Part shown: positions 17,015-24,256 of the stretch, in pieces
Numbering within the stretch: the first letter of the stretch is position 1
Layout: the number at the start of each line of letters is the position of its first letter
NCBI RefSeq assembly: GCF_002975435.1
Contig: NZ_PCPT01000003.1
Location: forward strand, 434,001 to 498,000
Reading direction: 5' to 3'
Length of the DNA: 64,000 bases
Origin: Arthrobacter sp. MYb227
GTDB lineage: Bacteria; Actinomycetota; Actinomycetes; Actinomycetales; Micrococcaceae
Position numbers and translations under genes: made by a program
The notes under the pieces: model-generated
The model's input: the letters and a program-made list of their open reading frames with translations, nothing else
The model's database searches: none
What the model was told of the DNA's origin: nothing

Positions 17015-17482
17015 GTGAAGACAGCCTTGGCACAGAATCTGCGTGACTGGCCACAGCGTCGCTGGCTTACCGCGGCAGCAACTGGAGCACTGATCTTTCT
17101 GGTCGTCGCCATAGTTACCGTGTTGATTCCCAATCCGTTATTTACCCGAGAAGTCCCCCCGACGTGGTGGTCATATGGCGCCTTAGCACTCTCCTCGATT
17201 CTGACCGGGCTTCTTGTTGCGACCTATGTGGCTTCACCCATCGAAAGCAATGGAAAGACCAACAAGTCTGGCTTCTTCGGATCCATCCTGACCTTCTTTG
17301 CCGTGGGATGCCCCGTGTGCAATAAATTAGTCCTACTTGCCCTCGGTACCAGCGGCGCCATGAAATTCTTTGAACCCCTACAACCGGTGTTGGCACTACT
17401 GTCCATCGCCCTCCTTGGCTGGGCCCTGCTACGCCGCATCACCCAAGAGAACTCTTGTAAGCTTCCGGTTCCAGCACTCTAG
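17015..17482 (+). CDS. Small membrane protein with a CPVC motif
   Basis: A 155-residue protein with about four membrane segments, at roughly 22-39, 52-71, 89-110 and 117-137. Between the second and third segments, at the membrane edge, lies FAVGCPVCNKLVLLALG: a CPVC dithiol inside a hydrophobic stretch. The GTG start follows GGAG by nine bases. It is divergent from cmtR and shares the metal-responsive intergenic region, so a role in metal or thiol handling is plausible. I do not recognise a named family, and no catalytic domain is visible. Confidence 0.7.
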   Translation: MKTALAQNLRDWPQRRWLTAAATGALIFLVVAIVTVLIPNPLFTREVPPTWWSYGALALSSILTGLLVATYVASPIESNGKTNKSGFFGSILTFFAVGCPVCNKLVLLALGTSGAMKFFEPLQPVLALLSIALLGWALLRRITQENSCKLPVPAL

Positions 17483-17577
17483 CTTTCCTCAAAAGTTGAG
17501 CGCATCCCACAACTAGACAATATTGATCGTGGCACGGCGAGTTGGCATCGAGGCGTAGGGTGCTGGACGATAAAAGC

Positions 17578-18252
17578 GTGAACATCAAGATCGACACAGT
17601 TCAGGTATTCGTTGATTCCGCAGGGGAGCACGGCAATACACTCGGCATTCTGTCCGAAACCAGTACGCTCAGTGACTCCGAGTGCCTGCAGATTGCCCGT
17701 GGCACGGCATTCAGTGAAACAGTTTTCATTGACGACCCAGCCACCGGCAGTATCCGAATTTTCACACCAGCACGGCAAATTGATTTTGCTGGGCATCCAA
17801 CGGTGGGCGCAGCATGGTTTTTACAACACAGCGGGTTCAGTGTCAGCGAGCTGCATACTCCGGCCGGCATTGTGACTGCCAGCGCAAATTCCGACGGAGC
17901 TTCGGTGCAGGCACCAGCGCGCTGGTCAACCCCCTGGGTACTACTTCCACATCCAACTCCTGCTGATGTCGATGCCGCATCAAGTGAAGGGGCCAACCGG
18001 CACGACTATGCGTGGGCATGGATCGACCAACAAGCCGGATGCGTGCGTGCTCGCGCGTTTACCTCGGCATCTGGCACCGTCGAAGATGAGGCTACGGGCT
18101 CTGCCGCCATGTGGCTTGCCGATTCACTCATTCGCCCCTTGGAAATTCGCCAAGGACTCGGTTCCATCTTGAGCGTGGTGCCGCAAGGTGCCGGTGTGGT
18201 TGAGCTGTCGGGGCAGGTGAGACTGGGCACATCACTTAGCATCCAGATTTAG
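17578..18252 (+). CDS. PhzF-family isomerase-like protein
   Basis: A 224-residue member of the PhzF/diaminopimelate-epimerase fold family, a little shorter than usual (about 260-300). Visible motifs are GNTLGIL near residue 19, the catalytic Glu region FSETVFI, FTPARQIDFAGHPTVGAAWFL, and the C-terminal EDEATGSAA. The family isomerises or epimerises small acids, but the substrate here cannot be guessed. The GTG at 17578 is chosen because homologous sequence begins there; an in-frame upstream codon at 17542 adds a non-conserved Arg-rich tail. No phenazine genes are nearby. Confidence 0.82.
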   Translation: MNIKIDTVQVFVDSAGEHGNTLGILSETSTLSDSECLQIARGTAFSETVFIDDPATGSIRIFTPARQIDFAGHPTVGAAWFLQHSGFSVSELHTPAGIVTASANSDGASVQAPARWSTPWVLLPHPTPADVDAASSEGANRHDYAWAWIDQQAGCVRARAFTSASGTVEDEATGSAAMWLADSLIRPLEIRQGLGSILSVVPQGAGVVELSGQVRLGTSLSIQI

Positions 18253-18344
18253 TGCTCGTCTGACGTTAAGTGTGTTTTGATACGCCCAGGATGGCTTCTG
18301 ATCTGTGCTGATGATAGTTTTGTGGTCAATTTCCCAAGGCACCC

Positions 18345-19121
18345 TTGAAGCAGACTAAAGGGCAAGGATGCGTCACGACGGGTACACTTCGCAAGGTGAA
18401 TGCTTTTCGGAAGACATTGCTTGGAACCGCTGATGATACTTCGCCTTTGGACGCGAAACTTGCCACAAACCATGAGACATTCCTAGCCGAACGTCCACCC
18501 GGCGCCGAGGAAGACGTGCACATGGTCTCGGCCATTGTTGATCACATCATTGATCGATGCAGCAAACCGGGTGACTTGGTATTCGATCCTTTTGCCGGCT
18601 TTGGCACCACCCTCATTCGGGCGGTTGCACTTGGAAGGGAAGCTATGGGGATTGAACTGCTTCCCGAACGAGTCGACTACCTGCTTGAACACATACCCAA
18701 TGCACACATTATCGAGGGAGACGCGCGAGAACTGCTTCGGTTGCTCTGGAGCCCGGATGCCCCGTTACCTCATGCAAATATCGACCTCATCATCGCTTCT
18801 CCGCCGTATATGACTGCGGAAAATCATGAACCAGATCCTTTGACCGCGTATGAAAAGAACGATGGTAATTATGATCGGTATTTGACCGAACTGGGACTTG
18901 TTGCCGATCAATGCGCTCGGGTAGTTGCCCCCGGTGGCTATGTTGTCTGGAATTTGGCAGACATCCATCATATGGATCTGACCACGCATTTGATACGCGA
19001 TTGCGCCAAGGTTTTCGAGCAATTCCTCACGCCAGTTGGCGTTACCGAAATCCTGTGGGATCAGTATCCCCATGATCTGGTGGCAGACGCGCTACTGGTA
19101 TTCCAGCGGCCACACCAATAG
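18345..19121 (+). CDS. Orphan site-specific DNA methyltransferase (N4/N6 type)
   Basis: S-adenosylmethionine-dependent DNA methylase of up to 258 residues. The AdoMet motif is FDPFAGFGTT near residue 82, and the catalytic motif is SPPY near 150 (IIASPPYMTAENHEPDP), giving the order typical of N4-cytosine or N6-adenine enzymes of the D12/COG0863 type. There is no restriction endonuclease or specificity gene beside it, so it is probably an orphan. Alternative starts are TTG at 18345 and GTG at 18396, neither with a strong ribosome-binding site. Its target sequence cannot be read from the gene. Confidence 0.8.
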   Translation: MKQTKGQGCVTTGTLRKVNAFRKTLLGTADDTSPLDAKLATNHETFLAERPPGAEEDVHMVSAIVDHIIDRCSKPGDLVFDPFAGFGTTLIRAVALGREAMGIELLPERVDYLLEHIPNAHIIEGDARELLRLLWSPDAPLPHANIDLIIASPPYMTAENHEPDPLTAYEKNDGNYDRYLTELGLVADQCARVVAPGGYVVWNLADIHHMDLTTHLIRDCAKVFEQFLTPVGVTEILWDQYPHDLVADALLVFQRPHQ

Positions 19122-19250
19122 GCAATTCATAGGCCCTTCTGCATCTGCCACACAGAAGAAAGCATGCAAGCTTCCACACCTTCCACGAGTACACGTTGAG
19201 GTATACGCTCCCTAGAGAAGATGCTGGGCTGAAAGCAGGAGGCAACGTCG

Positions 19251-19587
19251 ATGACATCCAAAATTAGCTTTGATCACCTAGGAATCACCGTTCAAGATCT
19301 CGATCAGAAATAGTCATGCTGCGGGCACCCGGAGGAGGAACGGGAGTGGAACTTTCCAGTTTCACCCGCCCGGTAAAGGAACAGCAGGCCGGCGAACCTA
19401 TGGCCAATGACGTGGGGTTGCGGAGCGTGTGCTTCGAAGCCGACGATTTACGAGCACAGCTCCGGAGACTAAATGCCGAGGTACACGGTTTGGTCGGTGA
19501 GGTGGGCAGATATGAGGAAGCCTGGAGATGGCCTATGTACGTGGTCCCGAAGGGATGATCGTTGCCTTGGCCCAACGCCTTGGCTAA
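19251..19587 (+). pseudogene. VOC/glyoxalase-fold protein, decayed
   Basis: The ATG at 19251 opens the typical VOC start MTSKISFDHLGITVQDLDQK and stops at 19311-19313. Another frame then resumes in mid-domain with MLRAPGGGTGVELSSF (from 19316), leaving out about 30 residues found in intact relatives. A further shift near 19545 restores the usual ending GPEGMIVALAQRLG before the TAA at 19585. One deletion and two frame changes mark it as a pseudogene. Confidence 0.75.
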
Positions 19588-19655
19588 CCGTTTCCTTACA
19601 AGTGCTTGAGTTTCAGTTGGGGGAGTGGTGCCTCATAGCTTTGGCTCACACATTC

Positions 19656-20468
19656 TCATTGCCTTCTTGATTCGCTAAGCAGCTTTTTGAGGCCCTTCTT
19701 TGGCGGAACCCGAACTGGAACTGGCCAACGGGGTGCCAGCGCATCTCCCAGCGTGGTGCCGCGGAGTTTGCGTCCAAGCATTGGTAACACCCATTCGGAT
19801 AACCACAGCAGATGGTCGCGAATCCGTTGCGTGACGGTCAGCGAGGCTTCGGGCTTCGTCGAGTGCTTGATGCTGTGTGGCACGCCCAAGGTTTCTAAAA
19901 CTTTTACCGCCAAGTATTTGTGCCCAGCCTTTGACATATGCAATCGATCCGGCCCCCACATCCGCGGATTGGTGTACGCGCTAAACGTTGCATAGTCCAC
20001 AAGCAGTGCGCCGTGCCTAGTCGCAATGCTTCGAACGCCGAGATTGTATGCATGATTTTTACGGCGTAAGGGACCCAGCAGGGGTGCCACTTCTACGTCA
20101 TAACCAGTGAAAAGCACCAATGTTGTGCCGGTCTGTGTCAGCCTTTCGACCAGGTATTCATATTGGGCCAAAATATCAACGGTTTTAGTGCTCACGTCCA
20201 TGACATCGTTGCCGCCGGCATAAAGAGTAATGAGAGTGGGTTTCATGGCAATCGCCGGTTCGAGCTGCTCGGTGATGATATGCCGAAGCCGCTTACTTCG
20301 AATCGCCAAATTCGCGTATTCCCAACCGGGAGCATCCCTAGCAAGCGCCTCGGCTACTCTGTCGGCCCAGCCTCGTACGCCGTTAGGTCGTCGTTTACTA
20401 CTATCTCCAACACCTTCGGTGAAGGAATCTCCTAAGGCCACGTAGCGACCGGGCTCACGAATCTCCAT
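19656..20468 (-). CDS. SGNH/GDSL hydrolase
   Basis: A 270-residue hydrolase of the SGNH fold. Block I is ALGDSFTEGVGD (catalytic Ser15 region), the block II Gly is in LAIRSKRLRHI, block III is YAGGNDVMD, and block V is DRLHMSKAGHKYLA with the catalytic Asp-x-x-His. There is no signal peptide, so it probably acts in the cytoplasm. The C-terminus is basic. It lies 68 bases downstream of the MgtA-like glycosyltransferase gene on the same strand; the two may be cotranscribed. The substrate (ester, lipid or deacylation target) is unknown. Confidence 0.88.
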   Translation of the reverse strand: MEIREPGRYVALGDSFTEGVGDSSKRRPNGVRGWADRVAEALARDAPGWEYANLAIRSKRLRHIITEQLEPAIAMKPTLITLYAGGNDVMDVSTKTVDILAQYEYLVERLTQTGTTLVLFTGYDVEVAPLLGPLRRKNHAYNLGVRSIATRHGALLVDYATFSAYTNPRMWGPDRLHMSKAGHKYLAVKVLETLGVPHSIKHSTKPEASLTVTQRIRDHLLWLSEWVLPMLGRKLRGTTLGDALAPRWPVPVRVPPKKGLKKLLSESRRQ

Positions 20469-20536
20469 CCGAGACTAAAGGATTTCCCATCGTGGGGCAT
20501 GAAACTGCTTCACCACGACATTGACAGAATGTGTCT

Positions 20537-21682
20537 TCATTTGCGGCCGCGTAACCCAGCAGGCATTCGCCGATGCATTTCGATCGCTTCGGAGTAGAAG
20601 CCCATGAGCTGTTCGCATACAGAAAGCCAGCTGCGCCCTTGAACCTGTTGAAACGCCGCAGTGGCAAAAGCTGCTCGCTTAGCATCATCGCCGATAAGGT
20701 CTACGACGTAATCACGTAATTGCGCAAGGTTACCCGGTGCGTAAAGCCACCCGGTGCGAGAAGAATCAACTAACTCCACCGGTCCACCGCACCCGGTGGC
20801 CACAACTGGAACCCCGGAGGCCATGGCTTCTTGGATAGTTTGGCAGAAGGTTTCAAGCTCTCCTGGATGGACAAAAAGATCAAAGGAAGCCACCGCCGTT
20901 GCGAGCTCATCGCCGCCCAGAAACCCAGCGAAATATGCGTTCGGAAGCAAAGCTTCAAGAGCTTCTCGTTGTGGCCCATCACCGACGATAACCAATCGAG
21001 TGTTAGGGATTTGAGCCAACACCGCCAGATCCTCGACCTGCTTTTCAAGCGCTAATCGTCCCACAAAACCAATGATCTTCTGACCCTCGGGGGCTGTAGT
21101 CGCCCGGAACTCTGCGCTGCGATGGCTTGGATTAAATCGAACAGTGTCAACTCCTCGGCGCCATAACTCAAGCCTCGAAATTCCGTGGCTCCAAAGTTTT
21201 TCTCGGGAGTCGTTCGAGGGGACAAGCGTCCTAGTTGCAAGCATATGGATTCGCTTAACACGCTGCCAAGCCCAGTTTTCCAGAAAAGGCATGCCGTAGC
21301 GTGCAGCATATCCGGGAACATCCGTTTGATAGACAGCAACGGAAGGAATCTCCAGTGCGGCCGCGGCTCGAACTGCCCGCCACCCCAAAACAAAGGGGGA
21401 TGCCAAATGAACGATATCTGGTTGAAATTCCTCCAGCAGCGCCTTCACCGGAGCCACACCACCCAAGGCAACCCGAATATTGCGGTATCCGGTCAACGGA
21501 ACCGCAGGCAATCTCCTGATCGTGGCACCTTCAACACGATTGGGAGCAGGTTCAGGCGTTGACGGAGCAATCACCAGGACTTCATCTCCACGCGCATCTA
21601 AGTACTGCAAGGTCTTCAGTAGCGAATGGGTAACCCCATTCATTTCGGGTAAGAACGATTCAGCAACAATGGCAACCCTCAC
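20537..21682 (-). CDS. mgtA: GT4 mannosyltransferase, MgtA-like
   Basis: A 381-residue glycosyltransferase of GT-B fold, family 4. The N-terminus MRVAIVAESFLPEMNGVTHSLL, the segment VAVYQTDVPGYAARYG, RRGVDTVRFNPSHRS and the nucleotide-sugar site HPGELETFCQTIQEAMASGVPVV closely follow mycobacterial/corynebacterial MgtA, a GDP-mannose-dependent alpha-mannosyltransferase that acts on glucuronosyl-diacylglycerol. In Micrococcaceae it probably helps build mannosylated glycolipids or lipoglycans at the membrane. The polyprenol-phosphate mannose synthase at 39605 provides related mannose donors. The exact acceptor is inference. Confidence 0.85.
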   Translation of the reverse strand: MRVAIVAESFLPEMNGVTHSLLKTLQYLDARGDEVLVIAPSTPEPAPNRVEGATIRRLPAVPLTGYRNIRVALGGVAPVKALLEEFQPDIVHLASPFVLGWRAVRAAAALEIPSVAVYQTDVPGYAARYGMPFLENWAWQRVKRIHMLATRTLVPSNDSREKLWSHGISRLELWRRGVDTVRFNPSHRSAEFRATTAPEGQKIIGFVGRLALEKQVEDLAVLAQIPNTRLVIVGDGPQREALEALLPNAYFAGFLGGDELATAVASFDLFVHPGELETFCQTIQEAMASGVPVVATGCGGPVELVDSSRTGWLYAPGNLAQLRDYVVDLIGDDAKRAAFATAAFQQVQGRSWLSVCEQLMGFYSEAIEMHRRMPAGLRGRK

Positions 21683-21883
21683 GCTTAAATAGTGCTTGCC
21701 GAAGATTACCGCGGACTTCAGTCCCGGGAACTAGCTGGTGAAAAATAGATGAACTACTCCTTCGGACAGAAGCACTTTCGGTGTTTTTGGGGGCCTGCCG
21801 GTGCGGCGGACAGCACGCTGCACCGGTTATTTTGACTATGGTGAGGTGGCAGTTGATTTTTTACCCCTACCCCATATATGGTG

Positions 21884-21929
21884 ACGTGAAACACGTTATG
21901 TGTATGGGTTTTGTTGATTGTAGATCAAC
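21884..21929 (+). promoter_or_regulatory. Paired palindromes upstream of the I36-like gene
   Basis: ACGTG-AAA-CACGT (21884-21896) and GTTGAT-N5-ATCAAC (21913-21929) lie 21-66 bases before the ATG at 21950. The area is AT-rich, with TTGATT near 21853 and TATATG near 21875 as possible promoter elements. These may be operator and 5'-leader structure. Confidence 0.4.
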
Positions 21930-21949
21930 ACAGAAAAGGGGAACGGGAA

Positions 21950-22312
21950 ATGAAAAAGTCTTTAGCTGTTTCTGTAGCAGCTGGATCAATTATTGGCCTT
22001 GCTGCCACGCTTGGCGTCAGTGCACCTGCTAATGCTGCAATTTCACAGTGCACCAGTAACAAAGTGTGCGCATGGAAGGACACCAACTACCAAGGTACTT
22101 TTGGCAGCTGGACATCTTCTAGCAGTACGCTTTCGGGGTTCGCCAATCAGATTTCCTCGACTTCGAATAGGAGAACTACGAGTATCGGCTGGTATTACGG
22201 TTCCGGCTATACAGGCACTCGGTGGTTGCAAGCTGCAGGTGCAGCGGGCCATTTCGCGTGGCTTGACCCTAAGAATGATTCGTTTGAATCGATGGTTATT
22301 TACGGTTCATGA
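21950..22312 (+). CDS. Secreted peptidase-inhibitor I36-like protein
   Basis: A 120-residue exported protein. The signal peptide is obvious (MKKS, a long Ala/Gly/Val core, cleavage near ANA-A at 29). The mature part begins with a Cys34/Cys40 pair (QCTSNKVCAWKD), then NYQGTF and FANQISSTSNRRTTSIGWYY, the beta/gamma-crystallin-like layout of inhibitor family I36 proteins of Actinobacteria. It has only two Cys, fewer than the best-known Streptomyces inhibitor. The start at 21950 follows AAAGGGGA; the frame opens earlier without a better start. Its stop overlaps the lipoprotein gene by four bases, tying it to the export genes that follow. Inhibitor, bacteriocin or cell-wall protein are all possible roles. 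Confidence 0.75.
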   Translation: MKKSLAVSVAAGSIIGLAATLGVSAPANAAISQCTSNKVCAWKDTNYQGTFGSWTSSSSTLSGFANQISSTSNRRTTSIGWYYGSGYTGTRWLQAAGAAGHFAWLDPKNDSFESMVIYGS

Positions 22313-23148
22313 GAAATACCCGAATTATTAGTACCGTTCTCGCTCCGGGGATTATGACGCTTGTTTTTTTGTTGGGTGGCTGTGCCTCTGAAACATCAGC
22401 GAATGAGAACAATGTTCGAGCACATATTGATTCTGCAACGGGTGAAATTGTGCTCCCTCTAGAAGCCTATGCAATGAACCAAAAGGATGAGCGGGATGTA
22501 GGACAGGCAAATGCGCTACTACTCAATAAATGTCTGAAAGAGACTGGTCGTAATTTTCCGCGGGCAACCCAAGACTGGGCAGCAATCCCTGCGTATCCGG
22601 ATCGGCGGTATGGCCTCTGGTCAAAAGCCGATGCGGTAGCTAACGGCTATGAACTACCTGAGGCCAAGGACGCCAAATCTTTGACTGAGCAAGAAGAAAC
22701 GCTCGGGCAGGATTGGTGGAGTGCTTATGAGGTGTGTCATTCGGACCTCCAACTTTTTCCCATGATGGGTATTAACACTGCGATGGATCCTTCACCGGTT
22801 GACCTGGGCATGCAAGAGTCTTTTGAAGCTCTGCTGGCCAGTTCTGAATTTGAACGGATTCGTGATGAATGGAAGTTGTGTGTCACCGCAGCTGGGCTTA
22901 CTCCGGATCCAAACTCAACGTTGATGGTTCCCGCAATTCCTGCTTGGGGTGAGGACCAACTTCGAGTTGCCGCAGCCGATGTTGAATGTAAAGAGTCTTT
23001 GAATAGTGTGCAGCCGCTGGCAGATTTTGAGGCAAGTGAGCAAAAAACCTATATCAAGAAACACGAAAGTGAGCTAACGAACTACCGAAACGAAGTTGAC
23101 AAGGTTTTGGAATCAGTCACAAAGACGATAACTACCCATGGGGGCTAG
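22309..23148 (+). CDS. Lipoprotein of the I36/MacB island
   Basis: A 279-residue surface lipoprotein. The first 24 residues are a lipoprotein signal peptide with the lipobox LLGGC, so Cys25 is the lipid anchor. The mature part is acidic and has four spaced cysteines (NKCLKE, YEVCHSD, WKLCVTA, VECKESL) each in an amphipathic helix, suggesting two disulfides in a helical domain. It overlaps the I36-like gene before it and the fusion-protein gene after it, so the four genes are cotranslated. I do not recognise a named family; a partner or immunity-like function for the exported protein is possible but unproven. Confidence 0.75.
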   Translation: MRNTRIISTVLAPGIMTLVFLLGGCASETSANENNVRAHIDSATGEIVLPLEAYAMNQKDERDVGQANALLLNKCLKETGRNFPRATQDWAAIPAYPDRRYGLWSKADAVANGYELPEAKDAKSLTEQEETLGQDWWSAYEVCHSDLQLFPMMGINTAMDPSPVDLGMQESFEALLASSEFERIRDEWKLCVTAAGLTPDPNSTLMVPAIPAWGEDQLRVAAADVECKESLNSVQPLADFEASEQKTYIKKHESELTNYRNEVDKVLESVTKTITTHGG

Positions 23149-24256
23149 AGCTAAAACTCGGCAGGTTCCTGCGCTTCGTAGGCTGGCACACCCCGGTAGA
23201 ACGTGGATGTTTATTCTGGTGAGTGTGCTGGTTGCTGTGCTGGCCTTCGTCCTAGGAACTCAAGTCCGTTCGGCTGACGCTACGATACTTGATGCTCGTG
23301 AACAGGTAGTGCCCGTTTATGCCTCGGTCGAAAACCGATCTGTAACACAAGACATCAGGATTCAAGGCGAAGTAGTAATCGGTGATAGCTACCGGGTTTA
23401 TGCAAAGCGTCCCGAAGGCACTGAACGTATGGTTGTTACAAAAGTGGTAGCCAAGCCTGGCACAGAAATTAGTAGTGGCATGCTTCTTGGCACGGTTTCT
23501 GATCGGCCGATCTTTTGCCTCATGCTTGAAGCGCCACTTTTCCGCGACCTGCATACTAAAGACTCCGGTACCGATGTATTCCGCCTCCAGAAGGCACTTG
23601 GTGTTAGTGCAACTGGAGTCATGAATGGGCAGACGATGGAGGTAATCCGAGAAATGTATGCGAAAGCAGGTGTCCTTCCTCCCGGAGGGAAAGGTGCTGG
23701 ATCCTTCCTGAAAATGGACGAATTTGTTTCTTTACCGGCAGAAAAATCGACATCTGTCGTACGGACGATTGCCCAGATCGGTACGGAACTAAGTGATGAC
23801 ACGCCATTTGCTCAGCTAGGGTTTGGTGCGAGCTTTGTGAATGTGCGGGCCAGCGTGAGTGAAGCTGACAAAATTAAACTCAAGGAACAAACAACGGTAC
23901 AAACACCCGGGGATATTGCATTGACCGGAAAGGTTGTCGCGATCTCTGATTTCCAGTCCGAGGGAACTACTGCAGGTCGACCGCCGGGAAGAGACATCCG
24001 TATCGAGCTTCCAAAGGAAAGCGAATTAATCTCTGGACAGATTGCTTCGGTTCTTTTCGGAGCCAAAACGGAACCAGAGAAAGCCGTACCAACGATAGCC
24101 ATCCGTTCGGATGCTGCAGGTGACTACGTCATGAGGCGAGCCGGTAATAGCCAGGCCGAACGCGTCGATGTAACTGTTACACGAAATGCTAGTGGTTGGA
24201 CAGCCATCAACGTCAAAGAACTCGAAATTGGAGACGAAGTACTGGTCTCCTCATGA
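23138..24256 (+). CDS. Membrane-fusion protein with a peptidoglycan-binding-like insert
   Basis: A 372-residue extracytoplasmic adaptor with one N-terminal membrane anchor (about 24-45). The following beta-rich part has the lipoyl/barrel pattern of HlyD/MacA adaptors (VVTKVVAKPGTEISSGMLLGTV; DIRIELPKESELISGQIASVLFGAK). Where Gram-negative adaptors have a coiled-coil hairpin, this one has DVFRLQKALGVSATGVMNGQTMEVIREMYAKAG (about 146-178), which looks like a PG_binding_1 domain. It probably couples the MacB-like pump to the cell wall. It overlaps both neighbours (11 and 4 bases). Confidence 0.82.
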   Translation: MGARAKTRQVPALRRLAHPGRTWMFILVSVLVAVLAFVLGTQVRSADATILDAREQVVPVYASVENRSVTQDIRIQGEVVIGDSYRVYAKRPEGTERMVVTKVVAKPGTEISSGMLLGTVSDRPIFCLMLEAPLFRDLHTKDSGTDVFRLQKALGVSATGVMNGQTMEVIREMYAKAGVLPPGGKGAGSFLKMDEFVSLPAEKSTSVVRTIAQIGTELSDDTPFAQLGFGASFVNVRASVSEADKIKLKEQTTVQTPGDIALTGKVVAISDFQSEGTTAGRPPGRDIRIELPKESELISGQIASVLFGAKTEPEKAVPTIAIRSDAAGDYVMRRAGNSQAERVDVTVTRNASGWTAINVKELEIGDEVLVSS

